Shown here piece by piece: positions 1 to 8,310 of a DNA stretch of 36,955 nucleotides. Origin of the DNA: Hallerella porci (GTDB lineage Bacteria > Fibrobacterota > Fibrobacteria > Fibrobacterales > Fibrobacteraceae); assembly GCF_003148885.1 (NCBI RefSeq), contig NZ_QGHD01000024.1, positions 1-36,955 on the forward strand. Reading direction: 5' to 3'. A model generated the notes under the pieces. It searched no databases, was not told the DNA's origin, and was given only the letters and a program-made list of their open reading frames with translations. The position numbers were made by a program, and so were the translations under genes. Position 1 is the first letter of the stretch; the number at the start of each line of letters is the position of its first letter.

Positions 1-119
1 TGTCGATGTAAAGATAGCCTACGAATGGGAATCGGAATCGAGAGAATCATCTAGCAAGGCTGCCTAAATGCTACCACACATATTGATGATGCCTCAAAAA
101 AATCAGCAAAAAAATGAAT
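1..119. other. Left edge, unassigned
   Basis: No gene can be assigned. Two short forward frames run in from the left edge and stop at about position 54 and position 67. One of them could be the tail of a gene outside the window, but the 17-21 visible residues match nothing I recognise. The miaA stop lies just inside at 120. Confidence 0.3.
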
Positions 120-1037
120 TTAATTTCCTGCGCAAATTGAATTGAAAGAATCGCAAATTGTGGCGAAACAATTTTCAAATCCGGCATCTAAATTGATTTC
201 GGATGATTCGGTTTGATGACGAAACCAAGTGAGTTGACGTTTCGCATAATGCCGCGTTCCTTGTTGCACACAAGCGATGACTTCGGCTTCCGAAATTTTT
301 CCGCGAAGACATTCCACCCATTCGCGGTAACCTAAACTTTGCCACGCGGGCGCATTTTCGGGAACGGTTGCGACTAAATTTTCCACTTCATTTTTCCAGC
401 CAAGCTCAACCATTTTTTGAACGCGTTCATCGATGCGTTTGTATAAAATTTCTCGGGAACGATTCAGCCAGAATGTGGGAATTTTTCCGATGCCACCGCA
501 GCGTTCTTTGCGCACTTCCGAAAATTTTCTGCCCGTTTGCAAAGTTACTTCGTATGCGCGGAGCAATCGCTGTTTATCTTGCGGAAGAATTTTCATCGCC
601 GATTCGGAATCGATTTCTTTCACTTTTTCATAAAGCGCAAGTATTCCGTTTTCTTGCAAAAATTTTTCGGCAGTTTCACGAACCTCCGAAGAAACCTGCG
701 GAATTTCAGCGATGCCTTCGGTTAACGCCTGCAAATACATACCTGTGCCGCCCACTAAAATATACGGAGTCGTCGGATTTTTTGCGAGCAATTCTTTAAC
801 ATTGCGTATAAATTCACCAACAGAAAAATTTTCCGTCGGCGATAAAAAATCGACGAGATGATGCTTTACTTTTTTTAATTCACCCTCAGTCGGCTGCGCT
901 GTTCCAATGCAAAATCCACGGTAAATTTGCCGCGAATCCATGGAAATAATTTCTGCGTGAAATTCCTGAGCGAGAGCTAAGGAAAGATTTGTTTTTCCAA
1001 CGCCAGTGGCGCCGACTAAAGCACAGAGAATAGGCAT
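120..1037 (-). CDS. miaA: tRNA dimethylallyltransferase MiaA
   Basis: MiaA transfers a dimethylallyl group to N6 of A37 in tRNAs that read codons starting with U. The 305-aa length is normal. The N-terminus has the P-loop GATGVGKT (residues 9-16), followed by the family's DSRQIYRG segment and, near residue 95, VGGTGMYLQAL. The late GTRHYAKRQLTWFRHQ segment is the characteristic MiaA C-terminal motif. It diverges from the YibQ-like gene across only 30 bp. There is no clear Shine-Dalgarno; a TACATT hexamer lies 8 nt upstream of the ATG on this strand. Confidence 0.97.
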   Translation of the reverse strand: MPILCALVGATGVGKTNLSLALAQEFHAEIISMDSRQIYRGFCIGTAQPTEGELKKVKHHLVDFLSPTENFSVGEFIRNVKELLAKNPTTPYILVGGTGMYLQALTEGIAEIPQVSSEVRETAEKFLQENGILALYEKVKEIDSESAMKILPQDKQRLLRAYEVTLQTGRKFSEVRKERCGGIGKIPTFWLNRSREILYKRIDERVQKMVELGWKNEVENLVATVPENAPAWQSLGYREWVECLRGKISEAEVIACVQQGTRHYAKRQLTWFRHQTESSEINLDAGFENCFATICDSFNSICAGN

Positions 1038-1067
1038 TGCGCTTTAATGTAGTTATATTTTACGCGC

Positions 1068-2150
1068 ATGAAAAAAAAGAATTTCCTCATCGTTCTGCTT
1101 TGCCTGGTGATTGTGATTCTCGGAATTATTTCTGTCCTTTTAAATCGACAGGCATTTGAGAATACGTTAATCGCTACCGGATTAAAAGAAGCGACTCCAA
1201 TTCTCGCGAACGCAGATCCGTATTTGGAAAAATTACTGCACGAAATTCCCGTATTGCAAGTCATGCCGAAAAAGAAAAAAGCGAAACGCGATATTTGGAA
1301 AGTCGGGCGCGGAATTTCTTTTCCCAATTATCTTTTGCGGGCGCAAAAACATTTAGTGAAAAACGGCGGAAAAATTCTCGCGATGGAAGAATTGGAAAAT
1401 TCAAAAGGTTCTGTGGCGACGATGGATTTTATAGCACCATTCGGCGATACATTTTATGTGGAACTGCAAATGGCAGATAGTTTTCACAATAATACGTCAC
1501 GCTTAGCGGTCGCATTTTACGCCGAAAAAAATCTCGCCGGTTTTACCACGCAATTAAACCATTTAAATTATCCTTATTCGCTTTTGATTACTCCCGCAGA
1601 TCTTCCAACATTATCCTCGGGACTAAAAAGTTTGAACTCGTATGAAAGCGTTATCTGGCTTCCGATGGAAAGCAAAGGTTACTTGCCGAAAAGCGTTGCG
1701 AAAAGTTCAATTCTCATTCATTTGTCCGAGAAAGAAATTCAAAATGTCGTGAATGATGCGATTGAAAAAATTCCGAATGCGATTGGAGTTGCGACGCGAT
1801 TCAGCGACCGCGCTGTTGAACTTTCCACTCTCCTCAAAGCGGTTTTTCTTCCGTTAAAAGCTCAAAATTTATGGTTTATGGATTTGACCGCAAATCGTTA
1901 TTCGAAAACGCAAGAAGTGTGCGAAGAAATTTCTCTGAACTGCCGCATTGAATCGCCATTTAATCCCGCTCGCATGACTCACGAAATTTACACGGAAAAT
2001 GTTTTGCGTTTAGCGCGACGCTCGGGAAAAGCAATTTTAATTCTTCCACTTTCGAATGCAACTTTCAAAGCGATTGAAAATTTAGAAGCCGACGCTTTGG
2101 CGCAAGGGACAGAATTTGTTAGTTTGTCAAATATCTTTCAAAAAGAATGA
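1068..2150 (+). CDS. Divergent polysaccharide deacetylase (YibQ-like), membrane anchored
   Basis: This 360-aa protein starts with a short basic stretch and one hydrophobic segment (about residues 5-26), so it is probably anchored in the inner membrane and faces the periplasm. The second half fits the YibQ-type divergent polysaccharide deacetylase fold: an LPMESKGY segment near residue 205, then GVATRFSDRA near 245, a WFMDLTANRYS stretch near 275 and a final ILILP strand. In relatives these surround the TIM-barrel active site; the metal-binding residues look only partly kept here, and the substrate is unknown. It precedes pdxJ by 8 nt. No Shine-Dalgarno is visible; TATTTT (1056-1061) lies 6 nt before the ATG. 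Confidence 0.65.
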   Translation: MKKKNFLIVLLCLVIVILGIISVLLNRQAFENTLIATGLKEATPILANADPYLEKLLHEIPVLQVMPKKKKAKRDIWKVGRGISFPNYLLRAQKHLVKNGGKILAMEELENSKGSVATMDFIAPFGDTFYVELQMADSFHNNTSRLAVAFYAEKNLAGFTTQLNHLNYPYSLLITPADLPTLSSGLKSLNSYESVIWLPMESKGYLPKSVAKSSILIHLSEKEIQNVVNDAIEKIPNAIGVATRFSDRAVELSTLLKAVFLPLKAQNLWFMDLTANRYSKTQEVCEEISLNCRIESPFNPARMTHEIYTENVLRLARRSGKAILILPLSNATFKAIENLEADALAQGTEFVSLSNIFQKE

Positions 2151-2158
2151 GAGGTTTT

Positions 2159-2884
2159 ATGTCTGCAAAATTGAATGTTAATATCGATCATATCGCAACC
2201 ATCCGCGAAGCCCGAAAAATTCGCGAGCCGGATCCGGTCACCGGAGCAACTCTTGCAGAACTCGCCGGCTGTCACGGCATTACGGCGCATTTGCGAGAAG
2301 ATCGTCGCCACATTCAAGAACGCGATGTTAGACTTCTCCGCGGAATTGTGACGACACATTTAAATTTAGAAGTGGCTCCGACTCCCGAAATGATTCAGCT
2401 CACGATTGATGTGCAACCCGATATGGTGACTCTCGTTTCGGACGATCGCGAAGAAGTGACGACCGAAGGCGGGTTAAATGTTGCCGCTCACATCGACGAA
2501 CTTTCGAAAGCGGTTGCCGCATTTAAAAATAACGATATCGCCGTCAGCGTTTTCGTCAATCCGGATACGGATCAAGTGAAAGCAGCAAAAAAAATCGGTG
2601 CCGATATGGTCGAATTTCATTCGGGACATTTTGCGAATGCGTTTGAATTAGGCTCAGCCGCAGAAGTGGATCGCGAACTCGCTGCGATTCAAGACATGAC
2701 GATTCTCGCCCGCAAATATGGTCTGCGCGTGCGCGCCGGCCGCGGACTCAATTATCGCAATGTGGATTACATCGCAAAAATTGAAGGCATTGAAGAACTC
2801 ACCATCGGACACAGTATCATCGGGCGAGCGGTCTTTACCGGAATGGAAAAAGCGGTAAAAGAAATGCTCGATTTACTGCGATAA
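2159..2884 (+). CDS. pdxJ: Pyridoxine 5'-phosphate synthase PdxJ
   Basis: PdxJ condenses 1-deoxyxylulose 5-phosphate with aminoacetone 3-phosphate to make pyridoxine phosphate in the DXP-dependent vitamin B6 route. The N-terminal LNVNIDHIATIREAR is diagnostic, and the central HLREDRRHI, the EFHSGHFANAF region and the C-terminal IGHSIIGRAVF phosphate-binding segment are all present. I place the start at 2159 (241 aa) rather than the in-frame ATG at 2147, because GAGAGG (2149-2154) precedes it and overlaps the stop of the upstream gene, implying coupled translation. Confidence 0.97.
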   Translation: MSAKLNVNIDHIATIREARKIREPDPVTGATLAELAGCHGITAHLREDRRHIQERDVRLLRGIVTTHLNLEVAPTPEMIQLTIDVQPDMVTLVSDDREEVTTEGGLNVAAHIDELSKAVAAFKNNDIAVSVFVNPDTDQVKAAKKIGADMVEFHSGHFANAFELGSAAEVDRELAAIQDMTILARKYGLRVRAGRGLNYRNVDYIAKIEGIEELTIGHSIIGRAVFTGMEKAVKEMLDLLR

Positions 2885-2917
2885 ATTTGCAGAAAATATC
2901 TGCAGACAAAAAGTAAG

Positions 2918-2940
2918 GCGCCCGCTTTTCAAGCGGGCGC
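2918..2940. terminator. GC-rich hairpin downstream of pdxJ
   Basis: GCGCCCGC (2918-2925) pairs with GCGGGCGC (2933-2940) around a 7-nt loop. It has no T-run on the plus strand. On the minus strand it is followed by CTTACTTTTT, so it may back up the stronger terminator next to it. Confidence 0.55.
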
Positions 2941-2944
2941 GGAG

Positions 2945-2976
2945 TAAAAAAAGAGCGCGCCTTCGGCGCGCTCTTT
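2945..2976. terminator. Bidirectional terminator between pdxJ and the FKBP gene
   Basis: A perfect 11-bp stem (2950-2960 with 2966-2976) closes a CTTCG loop. Read on the minus strand it ends in seven T, ideal for the FKBP gene; read on the plus strand the stem ends in TCTTT. It lies between the convergent pdxJ and FKBP genes. Confidence 0.85.
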
Positions 2977-2998
2977 GCATAAACTGTCTGCGAGAAAA

Positions 2999-4504
2999 TT
3001 ATTTCTTTTCTGCGGGAGCAGGAGCTGCGGCAGGTGCCGGAGCAGCAGTGGCTGCAGGTGCAGCTTGTGCAGGAGCCGCTTCCGTCTTCGCCGGAGCCGG
3101 TGCCGGTTCAGCAGCCTTCGGAGCTTCCGGTTTTGCTTCTTCAGCCTTTACTTCTTTTGCTGCGGGAGCTGCTTCTGCCTTCTGAGCTTTTGCGGCTTCT
3201 GCTTTTTGAGCTTCTGCAGCTTTCTTGGCGGCTGCGATGCTATCTTGTTTTGCTTTCTTCGCAGCGGCGGCAGCTTCCTTTGCTTGCTTAATGCTATCTG
3301 CTTTTGCTTTCTTTACTGCGGCGATGCTATCTTGCTTCGCCTTCTTCGCTGCAGCTGCAGCTTCCTTTGCTTGCTTAATGCTATCTGCTTTTGCTTTCTT
3401 TACTGCGGCGATGCTATCTTGCTTCGCCTTTTTCGCAGCAGCTGCGGCTTCCTTTGCGTGCTTAACGCTATCTGCTTTTGCTTTCTTTACTGCGGCGATG
3501 CTATCTTGCTTCGCTTTCTTCGCAGCGGCAGCAGCTTCCTTCGCTTGCTTCACACTGTCTGCTTTTGCTTTCTTTACTGCAGCGATGCTATCTTGCTTCG
3601 CTTTCTTCGCAGCGGCAATGCTATCGGCTTGCGCTTGCTTTGCAGCCTTTACTGCAGCAATGCTATCCGCTTTTTGTTCTTCCGGAGTTTTGACTGCAGC
3701 CGGTGCCGCTTTTGCGGTATCAACCGGAGCCGGTTCTGCCGAGACAATATTCAAAAGTTCAACTTGGAAAACGAGAAGCGCATTAGGCGGAATCACCGGA
3801 GAAGCGCCTTCCGTTCCGTAGCCGAGAGAACTCGGAATCCAAGCGGTTACCTTTTCGCCTTCTTTCATCAAAGTGAGCAATTCTTGCCAACCTTGAATCA
3901 CTGCGTTCACCGGAAATTCTAACGGTTCGCCGCGCTTAATCGAACTATCAAATTCGGTTCCGTTGAGAAGAGCGCCCGAATAATGCACGCGCACTTTATC
4001 GGTGAGCTTCGGACTCTTTGCTGTCGAATCCGCAGACTTGGTTACATACTTATATTGCAAACCGCTCGCGGTCGTAATCACGCCTTCTGCATTTTTATTC
4101 TTTTCCAAGAAGACGACTTGCGAATCCAACGCAGCCTTTGCTGCTTCTGCAGCTTTCTTTTCTTTTTCGACTTGCATTTGCAAAACGAGTTCTTGAAGCG
4201 CTTTTTCTGCCTGCGAATCGGTCATAAGCAAAGTCTTGCCGTCCATCTGATCGCTTAACGATTTCAGGAAAAGATCCTTATCGATGTCCGCTTCCACATT
4301 CTTAATCGCACGCCCCATATCCATGCCGAGCGCATAACTGTAGCGATCTTTCGCCGTAATCAAAGTGTCTTTTTTGACCGCGACCGCAGCCGAATCTTTC
4401 GCCGGTGCAGTGACAGGGGCTGTTTCTGGCTTCGGATTTCCGGAACAAGCGACAAACATTCCCAAAACGGCGGCCGACAAAATACTAGATGTCCATAATT
4501 TCAT
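2999..4504 (-). CDS. FKBP-type prolyl isomerase lipoprotein with long repetitive tail
   Basis: The 501-aa protein begins with a lipoprotein-like signal ending FVAC (Cys about 20), then a Thr/Ala/Pro stretch, an FKBP N-terminal dimerisation-like helical region (about 50-115) and an FKBP catalytic domain (about 150-255). That domain shows VRVHYSGALLNGTEFDSS, VIQGWQELL and the closing IPPNALLVFQVELL. A catalyst of prolyl isomerisation on the periplasmic side is expected. Unusually, almost half the protein follows the enzyme domain: 29-residue units rich in Ala, Lys and DSIAA, then a Pro/Ala/Glu tail. GAGGA lies 8 nt before the ATG. It diverges from the next gene across 44 bp. Confidence 0.9.
   Translation of the reverse strand: MKLWTSSILSAAVLGMFVACSGNPKPETAPVTAPAKDSAAVAVKKDTLITAKDRYSYALGMDMGRAIKNVEADIDKDLFLKSLSDQMDGKTLLMTDSQAEKALQELVLQMQVEKEKKAAEAAKAALDSQVVFLEKNKNAEGVITTASGLQYKYVTKSADSTAKSPKLTDKVRVHYSGALLNGTEFDSSIKRGEPLEFPVNAVIQGWQELLTLMKEGEKVTAWIPSSLGYGTEGASPVIPPNALLVFQVELLNIVSAEPAPVDTAKAAPAAVKTPEEQKADSIAAVKAAKQAQADSIAAAKKAKQDSIAAVKKAKADSVKQAKEAAAAAKKAKQDSIAAVKKAKADSVKHAKEAAAAAKKAKQDSIAAVKKAKADSIKQAKEAAAAAKKAKQDSIAAVKKAKADSIKQAKEAAAAAKKAKQDSIAAAKKAAEAQKAEAAKAQKAEAAPAAKEVKAEEAKPEAPKAAEPAPAPAKTEAAPAQAAPAATAAPAPAAAPAPAEKK
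3234..3610 (-). repeat. 87-bp coding tandem repeat in the FKBP gene
   Basis: The motif beginning GCGATGCTATCTTG on the plus strand recurs at 3234, 3321, 3408, 3495 and 3582, exactly 87 bp apart. Each unit encodes 29 residues (AKQDSIAAVKKAKADS, a Val/Ile-Lys, then AKEAAAAAKK). Differences between units are mostly synonymous or conservative (SVKQ, SVKH, SIKQ). The result is a long charged alanine-rich helix, probably coiled coil or a spacer. Confidence 0.95.
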
Positions 4505-4548
4505 ATTTTAGTCCTCAGTTTTATGGATTTCAATTTAGGAACTTTAAA

Positions 4549-5235
4549 ATGAAAAAGTGGACGTTTCTTTTATTTTTCACTGCTTTCTGCGCAAGTCTTT
4601 ATGCGGCGCGCCCCGTTCAACGCGTCGAAGTTCCTTTTAATATCGGCGTCGGTCCAACGATGTTCTGGATTCCAGGAGTCGCCGGGCGAGAATTTCATCC
4701 GGGCTTTAACCTCTCGCTTTACGGTGTGATTACGCCGCAGACACTCAACGACAACAAAGAAAAAATTCCACTGAAATATCGGCGTTACTTAAATACGATG
4801 CGCGAAATTCATCTCGCTCCGATGTGGATGATGCTTATTCCGCAATATGTAATTGTAAGCCCCGCGGCACTCGGCGAAGACGATGCGCTTTACGGTGCGA
4901 TTTGGTCGCTTTTAAGCGTTGGTCCTGAATTTATTTCCAAACGAAATTACGTTCTCGAAGGAAAATTTTCGCCCACAGTGAGTTTCTTGCATGTCGATTC
5001 CGATGACAACGAAGAAACCGAAAATTTAGTCGGCCTCGGCTGCACCATTTCTCTCGTTTACACTTACGCCATTACCGATAATGTGCTTCTGTCTTTTTCT
5101 TACGCGCACTTGCTCCAACTGCCGCTGAGCATTAACTCTTACACGCCAAACGATGCGACTTCGGAGCATTGGATTCAAGGCGGTGCGCTTTCGCTCACTC
5201 TCAATATTCGCTTCGGCGTTGAGCAAAAGCTCTAA
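4549..5235 (+). CDS. Hypothetical outer membrane beta-barrel-like protein
   Basis: No named family is recognised. From the ATG at 4549 (TAGGA nine bases upstream) the product is 228 aa with a clear signal peptide (KKWTFLLFFTAFCASLYA, cut near residue 20). The mature part alternates hydrophobic and polar residues, with stretches such as FNLSLYGVI and GALSLTLNIRFG near the end, as in small outer membrane barrels. An earlier in-frame ATG at 4489 would overlap the divergent FKBP gene and hide the signal peptide, so I reject it. The 44-bp gap to FKBP must hold both translation starts, so the two promoters probably overlap coding DNA. Confidence 0.65.
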   Translation: MKKWTFLLFFTAFCASLYAARPVQRVEVPFNIGVGPTMFWIPGVAGREFHPGFNLSLYGVITPQTLNDNKEKIPLKYRRYLNTMREIHLAPMWMMLIPQYVIVSPAALGEDDALYGAIWSLLSVGPEFISKRNYVLEGKFSPTVSFLHVDSDDNEETENLVGLGCTISLVYTYAITDNVLLSFSYAHLLQLPLSINSYTPNDATSEHWIQGGALSLTLNIRFGVEQKL

Positions 5236-5350
5236 ATTCTAAATAAAATTTTTGAGAACATTTTAATTCGTTAAAATCTTTCATTTTTCAAAGAAAATTT
5301 GAATTTCGCCTTAAAAATAAGACGAAATTTCAAATATTTTCATTTTTCCA

Positions 5351-5405
5351 TTGCATTTTTGGAAATTTCACATTATATTTATGAAAAAAATTTGAGAACA
5401 TTCTC
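5351..5405 (+). promoter_or_regulatory. Promoter and operator-like dyad of the pectate lyase gene
   Basis: TTGCAT (5351-5356) and TATATT (5374-5379) are separated by 17 bp. Just downstream, where transcription would begin, lies the inverted repeat GAGAA-CA-TTCTC (5394-5405). The 12-mer TTTGAGAACATT that contains its left half occurs at 5391-5402 and again at 5251-5262, 140 bp upstream. The layout suggests repressor control. Confidence 0.55.
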
Positions 5406-5424
5406 AGAATCAAAGGATGGGTTT

Positions 5425-7212
5425 ATGAATCTTTCGCTTTTTAAAATTTTCTTTGGCGCAGCACTTTGTGTCGCTCCCTTTGCACTCGCGGCAAATTATG
5501 CGCCTGCACTTCCGCTTTCGGGTTGGGCAACGCAAAACGGCGGCACCACGGGCGGCGCAAAATACGGTTCCGTTACGGTAGATAATGTTTCGGATTTGAA
5601 AAAGTACGCCGAAGCGGGGAACAAAACGATTTACATTAAGCCCGGCACTTACGCAGGTACGATTTTAGTCGGTTCGAACGTTACACTTTACGGTTATCCA
5701 GGCGTTGTGATTACGCAGCCCGCCAAAGGAAGCGGCATTAAAATTTCGGGAGTTCAAAACGTCATCGTGCGAAATATTTCGATGCAAGGCGTCGGCGCAA
5801 TTGACGAAGACGACGAAGATTGCTTACAAATTAACCACGAAGCAAAAAATATTTGGATTGACCACGTTCACGTTTACGATGGCCACGACGGTAACATGGA
5901 TATTGTGAATCAATCGAATTATGTGACGGTTTCATGGAGCAAATTCACTTATACATCAAAATCAAAAAATCATCAATTTTCCAATTTATTCGGAAATAGC
6001 GACACGAAAACTGGAGACGCAAATGCATTAAAAATTACAGTGCATCATTCTTGGTGGGGCGAAGGCGTTAAAGAACGCATGCCGCGCGTGCGCTTTGGAC
6101 AAGTTCATGTTGTGAATAATTTATTCAATAGTTCTACCGGCAGTTATTGCGTTCGCGCTGCGATGAAAGCAAATATCCGCGTCGAAAAAAATGTGTTCAT
6201 CGGCGTTCAAGATCCGCTGAATTATAACAACCGAACAAAAGAAGATGCAAATGTCAACATGATTGGAAATTACTACGAAAAAATCAAACTCACGAAAAAT
6301 GGCGACACTCTTGGACAAGGAACCGCCTTTACGCCACCTTATTCGATGAGCATTACCGATGTTTCAACGCAAGCAAAAGCTTACGCTTTGAGAGATTCGA
6401 TTATGGCTTACGCAGGGCCAACTCTTCCGGCTCCGGGTTCAAGCGAAGTCACACCGATTTCTTCTTCCTCGATAACGAAGTCTTCTTCGTCAGCGAAATC
6501 TTCAAGTTCTGTCGCTGCGGCAGCAACTCTTACCAAGCATGGAATTGGTTCGACAAATCAAAGCGTAAAACAAGGGGAATCCATTCAAGAATTTTATTTC
6601 ACGATTGAAAACGCAACAAGCGCAACGGTCTCAGGACTTCCCGAAGGCTTAAGCGGAAAATTAAACGGCTCTGATTTTACGATTTCGGGAACGGTTTCGT
6701 CAAACGCCGAAGCGAAAGCGTATAAATTTACGGTGACGACAACGGGCGCAACTCAAAACGCATCCAAGTCGGGAACGATTACCGTTTTGCAAAAAGAAAT
6801 CGTCAGTTCCTCTTCGAAGGCAGAAATTTCAAGTTCTTCGGAAAAAGTGGAATCGAGTTCATCCGAAAAAGTTTCGTCTAGCTCCGAAGAAATTTCTTCT
6901 TCCTCGGAAGAAATTTCAAGTAGTTCTTCGAAGACGACCGCGCTTTTAAAATCAAAAGATTCGCGACAACTGAAATTGAATTCGTTGAATTTAAAATCGG
7001 GAATTTCTTTAGAGCTCAATTTATCCCAAGCAGGAATTGTCAAAATTTCCATTATGAACGCCGTAGGCTCGGTGATTTATTCGGAAAATTTATCTGCGCA
7101 CACTGGCGTGAATGCGTTTAATTTAATGCCGAAAAATTTAACAGCCGGCACTTATTACATGAATATTCGCGGCCTTGGAATGAACGAATCAAAGCGCGTT
7201 TATTTGCGATAA
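5425..7212 (+). CDS. Secreted pectate lyase, family PL1, with T9SS-like tail
   Basis: The enzyme should cleave polygalacturonate by beta-elimination outside the cell. The start at 5425 follows AAAGGATGG and gives a normal signal peptide (about 1-23). The PL1 right-handed helix spans about residues 30-330: WIDHVHVYDGHDGNMD supplies the calcium-binding acids (D146, D155, D159) and RMPRVR the catalytic arginine region (R218, R223). A Ser-rich linker, a roughly 90-residue Ig-like domain (VSGLPEGLSGKLNGSDFTISGT) and a second poly-Ser/Glu linker follow. The last 70 residues (GIVKISIMNAVG, AGTYYMNIRG) resemble type IX secretion sorting domains. Total 595 aa. It has its own promoter and terminator, so it is probably transcribed alone. 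Confidence 0.92.
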   Translation: MNLSLFKIFFGAALCVAPFALAANYAPALPLSGWATQNGGTTGGAKYGSVTVDNVSDLKKYAEAGNKTIYIKPGTYAGTILVGSNVTLYGYPGVVITQPAKGSGIKISGVQNVIVRNISMQGVGAIDEDDEDCLQINHEAKNIWIDHVHVYDGHDGNMDIVNQSNYVTVSWSKFTYTSKSKNHQFSNLFGNSDTKTGDANALKITVHHSWWGEGVKERMPRVRFGQVHVVNNLFNSSTGSYCVRAAMKANIRVEKNVFIGVQDPLNYNNRTKEDANVNMIGNYYEKIKLTKNGDTLGQGTAFTPPYSMSITDVSTQAKAYALRDSIMAYAGPTLPAPGSSEVTPISSSSITKSSSSAKSSSSVAAAATLTKHGIGSTNQSVKQGESIQEFYFTIENATSATVSGLPEGLSGKLNGSDFTISGTVSSNAEAKAYKFTVTTTGATQNASKSGTITVLQKEIVSSSSKAEISSSSEKVESSSSEKVSSSSEEISSSSEEISSSSSKTTALLKSKDSRQLKLNSLNLKSGISLELNLSQAGIVKISIMNAVGSVIYSENLSAHTGVNAFNLMPKNLTAGTYYMNIRGLGMNESKRVYLR

Positions 7213-7247
7213 ATTTCTTTCATAGTCTCTCCAACCCAAAACCAAAA

Positions 7248-7278
7248 GAAGTCTTGCCCGAGCAAGGCTTCTTTTTTT
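7248..7278 (+). terminator. Terminator of the pectate lyase gene
   Basis: GAAGTCTTGC (7248-7257) pairs with GCAAGGCTTC (7262-7271) around CCGA, with one G-U pair, followed by seven T. Confidence 0.9.
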
Positions 7279-7303
7279 CGCGAGATTTGCTAAATTGAAA
7301 ATT

Positions 7304-8119
7304 ATGAAATCCTTTTTCCTTTTTCTTTTTGGAGCGTCTGTGGCATTTGCCGCCCTCTCCGAAAATGTGCACGATAATTTCACGAGCAGCTGCATCGAAG
7401 GCGGTTCTTCGCCCGAGTTCTGCGAATGCGTTTTTTCTAAAGTCGAACGCCGCTATTCGCAAAAGCAAATCGATGCGATTGAGCTGAAAATGCGCCGCGG
7501 GAAAAGCGATTTGAGCTACACGAATTTTATCAAAAAAGCTTCGCAAGAATGCGATAACGCGACCACCGCAGGCTCTTCTCTCGGAGCGATGGCCGTCAGC
7601 GAATACGCCGAAAAGCCCGAAGAAACAGAACTCACTCCCGAAGAAATTGCGACATTACAAGCGCTCGGATTTGACGCCACCGTCGCCGCAGGATTTTTAA
7701 ACGCCCTCATGGAATCGCCCGAATACAAAGCCATTTTCACTGCGGAATGCGCTGCCGAATTGCATCCGTTTTTAAGTCCAAAAGATGCGGCTGCGAGCTG
7801 CGAATGCAGTTATCAAAATTTACTCAGCAACGGAAACTTGCAAAAAATTTTATCGGCTATCGATCAAAATGGTCAATTAAACGATTCTCTCGCCGCCGAA
7901 GTTATCCTCACTTGCTTGCCGGATCATTACACTCCCGAGATGGAGAAATTTTTGATGGATTCTTGCAAAACGGCTGCATCCGAACCGATTTGCCGCTGCA
8001 TTTTACAAGACATCAAAGCGCATCTTCCTCTGCAAGAATTGCTCCGTCACACGATTTCGGATCCAGGATTCATCCAAGGTTATACGACAGGCGCTGCGAT
8101 TAAATGCAAAGACAAATAA
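7304..8119 (+). CDS. Secreted cysteine-repeat protein of unknown function
   Basis: No family recognised. The 271-aa product has a signal peptide (MKSFFLFLFGASVAFA) and three units with the pattern C-x(8-16)-C-x-C followed by a fourth Cys some 35-45 residues later: SCIEGGSSPEFCEC, then ECAAELHPFLSPKDAAASCEC, then SCKTAASEPICRC, the last ending at IKC near the C-terminus. Each looks like a disulfide-bonded helical unit, so the protein is probably periplasmic or extracellular. A TTG in frame at 7295 is an unlikely start. There is no Shine-Dalgarno; TAAATT lies 7 nt before the ATG. Confidence 0.7.
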   Translation: MKSFFLFLFGASVAFAALSENVHDNFTSSCIEGGSSPEFCECVFSKVERRYSQKQIDAIELKMRRGKSDLSYTNFIKKASQECDNATTAGSSLGAMAVSEYAEKPEETELTPEEIATLQALGFDATVAAGFLNALMESPEYKAIFTAECAAELHPFLSPKDAAASCECSYQNLLSNGNLQKILSAIDQNGQLNDSLAAEVILTCLPDHYTPEMEKFLMDSCKTAASEPICRCILQDIKAHLPLQELLRHTISDPGFIQGYTTGAAIKCKDK

Positions 8120-8310
8120 TGCTTCTGCGTGATATTCCGCACAAAAAAAAACAGATTTCTGTAGACGTTTATCACAGTTTCTGTATTTGAATTAAAAAGT
8201 TTTATTTTTCCCTTTACAAAAATCCTTACATTTGTTAACTTTTACATACAAAGGATGCGGTTTAGGTGAAAAACATAGCGCGAGTGCGTTATGTAAAAAA
8301 GGGTTGTATT
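8120..8310. other. Intergenic leader with a hairpin before the 72-aa gene
   Basis: An AT-rich stretch includes a weak promoter candidate (TTTACA at 8213-8218). Nearer the gene, CATAGCGC (8274-8281) pairs with GCGTTATG (8286-8293) around GAGT, an 8-bp stem with one G-U pair. It ends a few bases before the presumed ribosome binding site AAGGG. A five-codon open frame (ATG at 8254) precedes it. This could be a structured leader; I recognise no known riboswitch. Confidence 0.35.

Noticed and set aside
3225-3821. 198-aa Ala/Phe-rich forward frame with FAFFAAAAASFACL-type repeats
   Set aside because: Another shadow of the same tandem repeat; low complexity and no start signal.
2975-3922. 315-aa Cys/Ser-rich forward frame opposite the FKBP gene
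   Set aside because: Its repeats are the complement of the 87-bp coding repeat of the FKBP gene, which has clear domains and a ribosome binding site on the other strand.
8148-8165. ACAGATTTCTGT next to an A-run, terminator-like on the minus strand
   Set aside because: Only a 5-bp stem, and there is no minus-strand gene upstream for it to serve.
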